Shown here one piece after another: positions 32,575 to 34,831 of a stretch of 34,831 nucleotides of DNA. The DNA is from CAYXWM01 sp964468805 (GTDB lineage Bacteria; Bacillota; Clostridia; Lachnospirales; WRBF01), in NCBI GenBank assembly GCA_964468805.1, contig CAYXWM010000027.1:1-34831 (forward strand), in the 5' to 3' direction. The notes under the pieces were generated by a model. The model did no database searches. It was not told the origin of the DNA and saw only the letters and a program-made list of their open reading frames with translations. Every line of letters starts with the position of its first letter. Position 1 is the first letter of the stretch. The position numbers and the translations under genes were made by a program.

Positions 32575-34062
32575 ATGCATGTCCTAATGAAGGATATTTG
32601 TAAGTCTTTCGGAACGGTTCAGGTTTTGAAAAAAGCAGGATTGGAAGTAAAAGAAGGGCATGTTATTGCCTTGGTTGGCGAAAACGGAGCCGGCAAATCA
32701 ACTTTAATGAAAATTCTTACAGGTGTTTACACCAAAGACTCCGGAGAAATCATTATAAACGGAGAAACCAAGAATTTTACAAAAATCAGTGAAAGCGAAC
32801 AGACCGGTATTGCCTTTATTCACCAGGAACTCAACCTTCTTCCCGAAATGAGTATTGCCGACAATATGTTCTTGGGCAAAGAAGTTAAAAATAATATGGG
32901 TGTTTTGGATAAGGCATTTATGTATAAAAAAGCAAAAGAAACATTAAAAATGCTTAATTTAGACATAGACCCAAACATCAATATAAAAGAAATCTCCGTA
33001 GGTTGCAGACAGCTGGTGGAAATCGGCAAGGCTCTTATGATGGATGCCGAGCTGATAATAATGGATGAACCAACAGCCGCCTTAACGGAAAGAGAAATCG
33101 AATCACTCTTTAAAATTATCAGCGATTTAAAACAAAAAGGCGTGTCCTTTGTTTATATATCTCATCGCATGGAAGAAATATTTGCCATGTGTGACGAAAT
33201 TACCGTATTGCGTGACGGTACATTTATCAATACCGTTCCCGTAGCCGAAACCAATCTGGATGCTGTAATCAGCATGATGGTCGGTTATGACATAGACGAA
33301 CGTTTCCCCAGAACGGAAACCACCCCGGGCGATGTTGTTTTGTCCGCAAGAAATTTATCCCGTAAAGGCGAATTTGAAAACGTTTCCTTTGAAGTAAGAA
33401 AGGGAGAAGTTCTTGGGTTTTCCGGTCTTATGGGTTCCGGCAGAACCGAAATCATGCATGCTGTTTTCGGAAGCACCCGTTTGGACAGCGGCGAAATCTA
33501 TATCAACAACAAAAAAGTTACTATAAATTCACCCATAGACGGCAAAAAAATGGGTATAGGATTTGTAACCGAAGACCGTAAGGGCGAAGGCTTGATTTTG
33601 GATTTTGACGTTAGAGAGAATTTTTCCATACCATCCTTACTGAAGTATGTTAAAAGTCTGTTTCTGGATCGTAAGCAAATCATTAAAGATACAGGCGAAT
33701 ATATAAACAAATTAAACATTAAAACCTCATCTCAAGAGTTGCACGTTAAAAAACTCAGCGGCGGAAACCAACAAAAAATCGTTATCGCCAGATGGTTGGC
33801 AACAAAACCGAAAATACTTATTTTGGACGAACCTACCAGAGGCGTAGACGTTGGTGCAAAAAAGGAAATTTACGAAATAATCAACTTCCTTAAAAAAGAA
33901 GGCGTGGCGGTTATTGTTGTTTCCAGCGAATTAACAGAAGTAATGGGTATTTGCGACCGTATAGCTGTTATGAACAACGGCTGTTTAACCGGCACCTTTC
34001 ACAGAGAAGAGGCAACTCAAGAATTGATTATGAAACATGCAACAGTAGGAGGAAATGCATAG
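32575..34062 (+). CDS. rbsA: Sugar ABC transporter ATPase, ribose type (RbsA/MglA family)
   Basis: A 495-residue ATPase made of two ABC domains. The first has Walker A GENGAGKSTLMKIL, a degenerate signature ISVGCRQLVEI and Walker B LIIMDEPTAAL. The second has a degenerate Walker A GLMGSGRTEIMHAVFG, signature LSGGNQQKIVIARWL and Walker B ILILDEPTRGVD. This asymmetry is typical of the CUT2 family. ATG 32575 has GGGGTG upstream. The permease that follows resembles RbsC, so ribose or a related sugar is the likely substrate; galactose or xylose types remain possible. The binding protein is not upstream and may lie after rbsC. Confidence 0.92.
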   Translation: MHVLMKDICKSFGTVQVLKKAGLEVKEGHVIALVGENGAGKSTLMKILTGVYTKDSGEIIINGETKNFTKISESEQTGIAFIHQELNLLPEMSIADNMFLGKEVKNNMGVLDKAFMYKKAKETLKMLNLDIDPNINIKEISVGCRQLVEIGKALMMDAELIIMDEPTAALTEREIESLFKIISDLKQKGVSFVYISHRMEEIFAMCDEITVLRDGTFINTVPVAETNLDAVISMMVGYDIDERFPRTETTPGDVVLSARNLSRKGEFENVSFEVRKGEVLGFSGLMGSGRTEIMHAVFGSTRLDSGEIYINNKKVTINSPIDGKKMGIGFVTEDRKGEGLILDFDVRENFSIPSLLKYVKSLFLDRKQIIKDTGEYINKLNIKTSSQELHVKKLSGGNQQKIVIARWLATKPKILILDEPTRGVDVGAKKEIYEIINFLKKEGVAVIVVSSELTEVMGICDRIAVMNNGCLTGTFHREEATQELIMKHATVGGNA

Positions 34063-34831
34063 ATGAATACGATTGGCGGTTTTTTTAAGAAATATGCAAC
34101 CTTAATCAGCTTGATTGTTTTGGTTGGCGTTGTAACAAGTATAGCACCTTCGTTTTTGGAATTGAAAAACATACTAAACGTGTTTAAGCAAATTTCCATT
34201 AACGGTTTGATAGCCTTCGGTATGACCTTTGTTATCTTGCTGGGCGGTATAGACCTGTCTGTAGGTTCTGTGCTGGGTCTGACCGGTATCATTATGGGTT
34301 GGTTAATAGCCAACGGTGTTTCCGATATTGTGGCTATATTAATCGCATTGGTACTTGGAACTGTTTTGGGTATGATTAACGGTATGCTCATTTCCAGAGT
34401 AAGACTTCAACCCTTTATCGCAACACTTTCCACCATGACCATGTTCCGTGGTTTGACCATGATTATTTCCAACGGTATTCCTTACATGGGTTTAACAAAA
34501 AATTCACCCATACTTGACGGTTTCAGCCAAGGTTCGGTTATCGGTATACCTATTCCCGTAATAATTACTCTTATAGTTCTCGGCATCTTGTTTGTCGTAT
34601 TACAAATGACTCCTTTCGGTAAATGGATTTACGCCATAGGCGGTAACGAAGAAGTTGCAAGATTATCTTCCGTTCCCGTTGTTAAAGTAAAAACAGCAGT
34701 TTACGCAATCAGCGGTTTGCTCTGTGCCTTATCCGGGGTTATTCTTACTTCCCGTTTAAGCTCCGCTCAACCCACTGCCGGCGAAAGCTTTGAAATGGAT
34801 GCAATCGCAGCGGTTGTTATCGGCGGAACAA
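34063..34831 (+). CDS. rbsC: Sugar ABC transporter permease, RbsC-like, 3'-truncated by the window
   Basis: First 256 codons of a CUT2-type permease; the frame is open to the window end. ATG 34063 lies directly after the rbsA stop, with AGTAGGAGG 10 nt upstream. Visible family features: hydrophobic start (YATLISLIVLVGVV), SINGLIAFGMTFVILLGGIDLSVGSV, LQPFIATLSTMTMFRG, the loop IGGNEEVARLSSVPVVKVK and RLSSAQPTAGESFEMDAIAAVVIGG, the last one closest to RbsC. It has about eight membrane segments up to the cut. Confidence 0.92.
   Translation, partial: MNTIGGFFKKYATLISLIVLVGVVTSIAPSFLELKNILNVFKQISINGLIAFGMTFVILLGGIDLSVGSVLGLTGIIMGWLIANGVSDIVAILIALVLGTVLGMINGMLISRVRLQPFIATLSTMTMFRGLTMIISNGIPYMGLTKNSPILDGFSQGSVIGIPIPVIITLIVLGILFVVLQMTPFGKWIYAIGGNEEVARLSSVPVVKVKTAVYAISGLLCALSGVILTSRLSSAQPTAGESFEMDAIAAVVIGGT

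Overview
The window looks like the chromosome of an anaerobic, spore-forming, low-GC Gram-positive bacterium of the Clostridia, probably with acetogen-type C1 metabolism. Evidence for this: mcsB-clpC (Firmicutes-type protein quality control), the sporulation protease gene yabG, sigma-A promoters with near-perfect boxes, and a formate dehydrogenase/[FeFe]-hydrogenase cluster whose order matches the hydrogen-dependent CO2 reductase (HDCR) genes of Acetobacterium woodii. There are no transposase genes, phage genes, rRNA genes or CRISPR arrays. Two families of short palindromic, MITE-like repeats sit in the gaps between genes.

Layout. 1-3.7 kb: 3' part of mcsB, then clpC and a terminator. 3.8-4.5 kb: the selenocysteine tRNA (selC) with its own promoter and terminator, and convergent mobA. 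4.5-5.6 kb: a gene-free regulatory region with an inverted repeat, a perfect-consensus promoter and a roughly 460-nt structured leader. 5.6-11.7 kb: fdhF (selenoprotein, in-frame UGA), hycB, fdhD, a second hycB and the [FeFe] hydrogenase hydA2, together a predicted HDCR/formate-hydrogenlyase module. 11.8-14.0 kb: yedF, a DUF3343 gene and a cysteine-desulfurase-like gene, probably selenium delivery. 14.1-24.6 kb, minus strand: one long run transcribed as moeA-like, moeA, mobB, MOSC, modA, modB, modC, selA, selB, selD, with a consensus promoter near 25.14 kb and a structured leader. 25.2-28.6 kb, minus strand: sfsA and a membrane GGDEF-EAL protein whose leader carries an attenuator-like terminator. 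29.0-31.7 kb: yabG, a short proB, and an ApbE lipoprotein that appears to begin at a non-AUG codon inside proB. 31.7-34.8 kb: repeats, then a ribose-type ABC transporter (rbsA and the 5' part of rbsC).

The central 21 kb reads as one functional unit. Formate dehydrogenase H needs Mo/W-bis-MGD and selenocysteine, and the window supplies molybdate uptake (ModABC), metal insertion and nucleotide attachment (MoeA, MobA, MobB), cofactor sulfuration (FdhD), selenophosphate synthesis (SelD), Sec-tRNA synthesis (SelA, SelC) and decoding (SelB). SelD is itself a selenoprotein, so selenium supply depends on its own product. Both UGA codons are followed by hairpins with the same CGGGU loop at the same distance. 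Hydrogenase maturases (HydE, HydF, HydG) and the Wood-Ljungdahl genes are not in this window.
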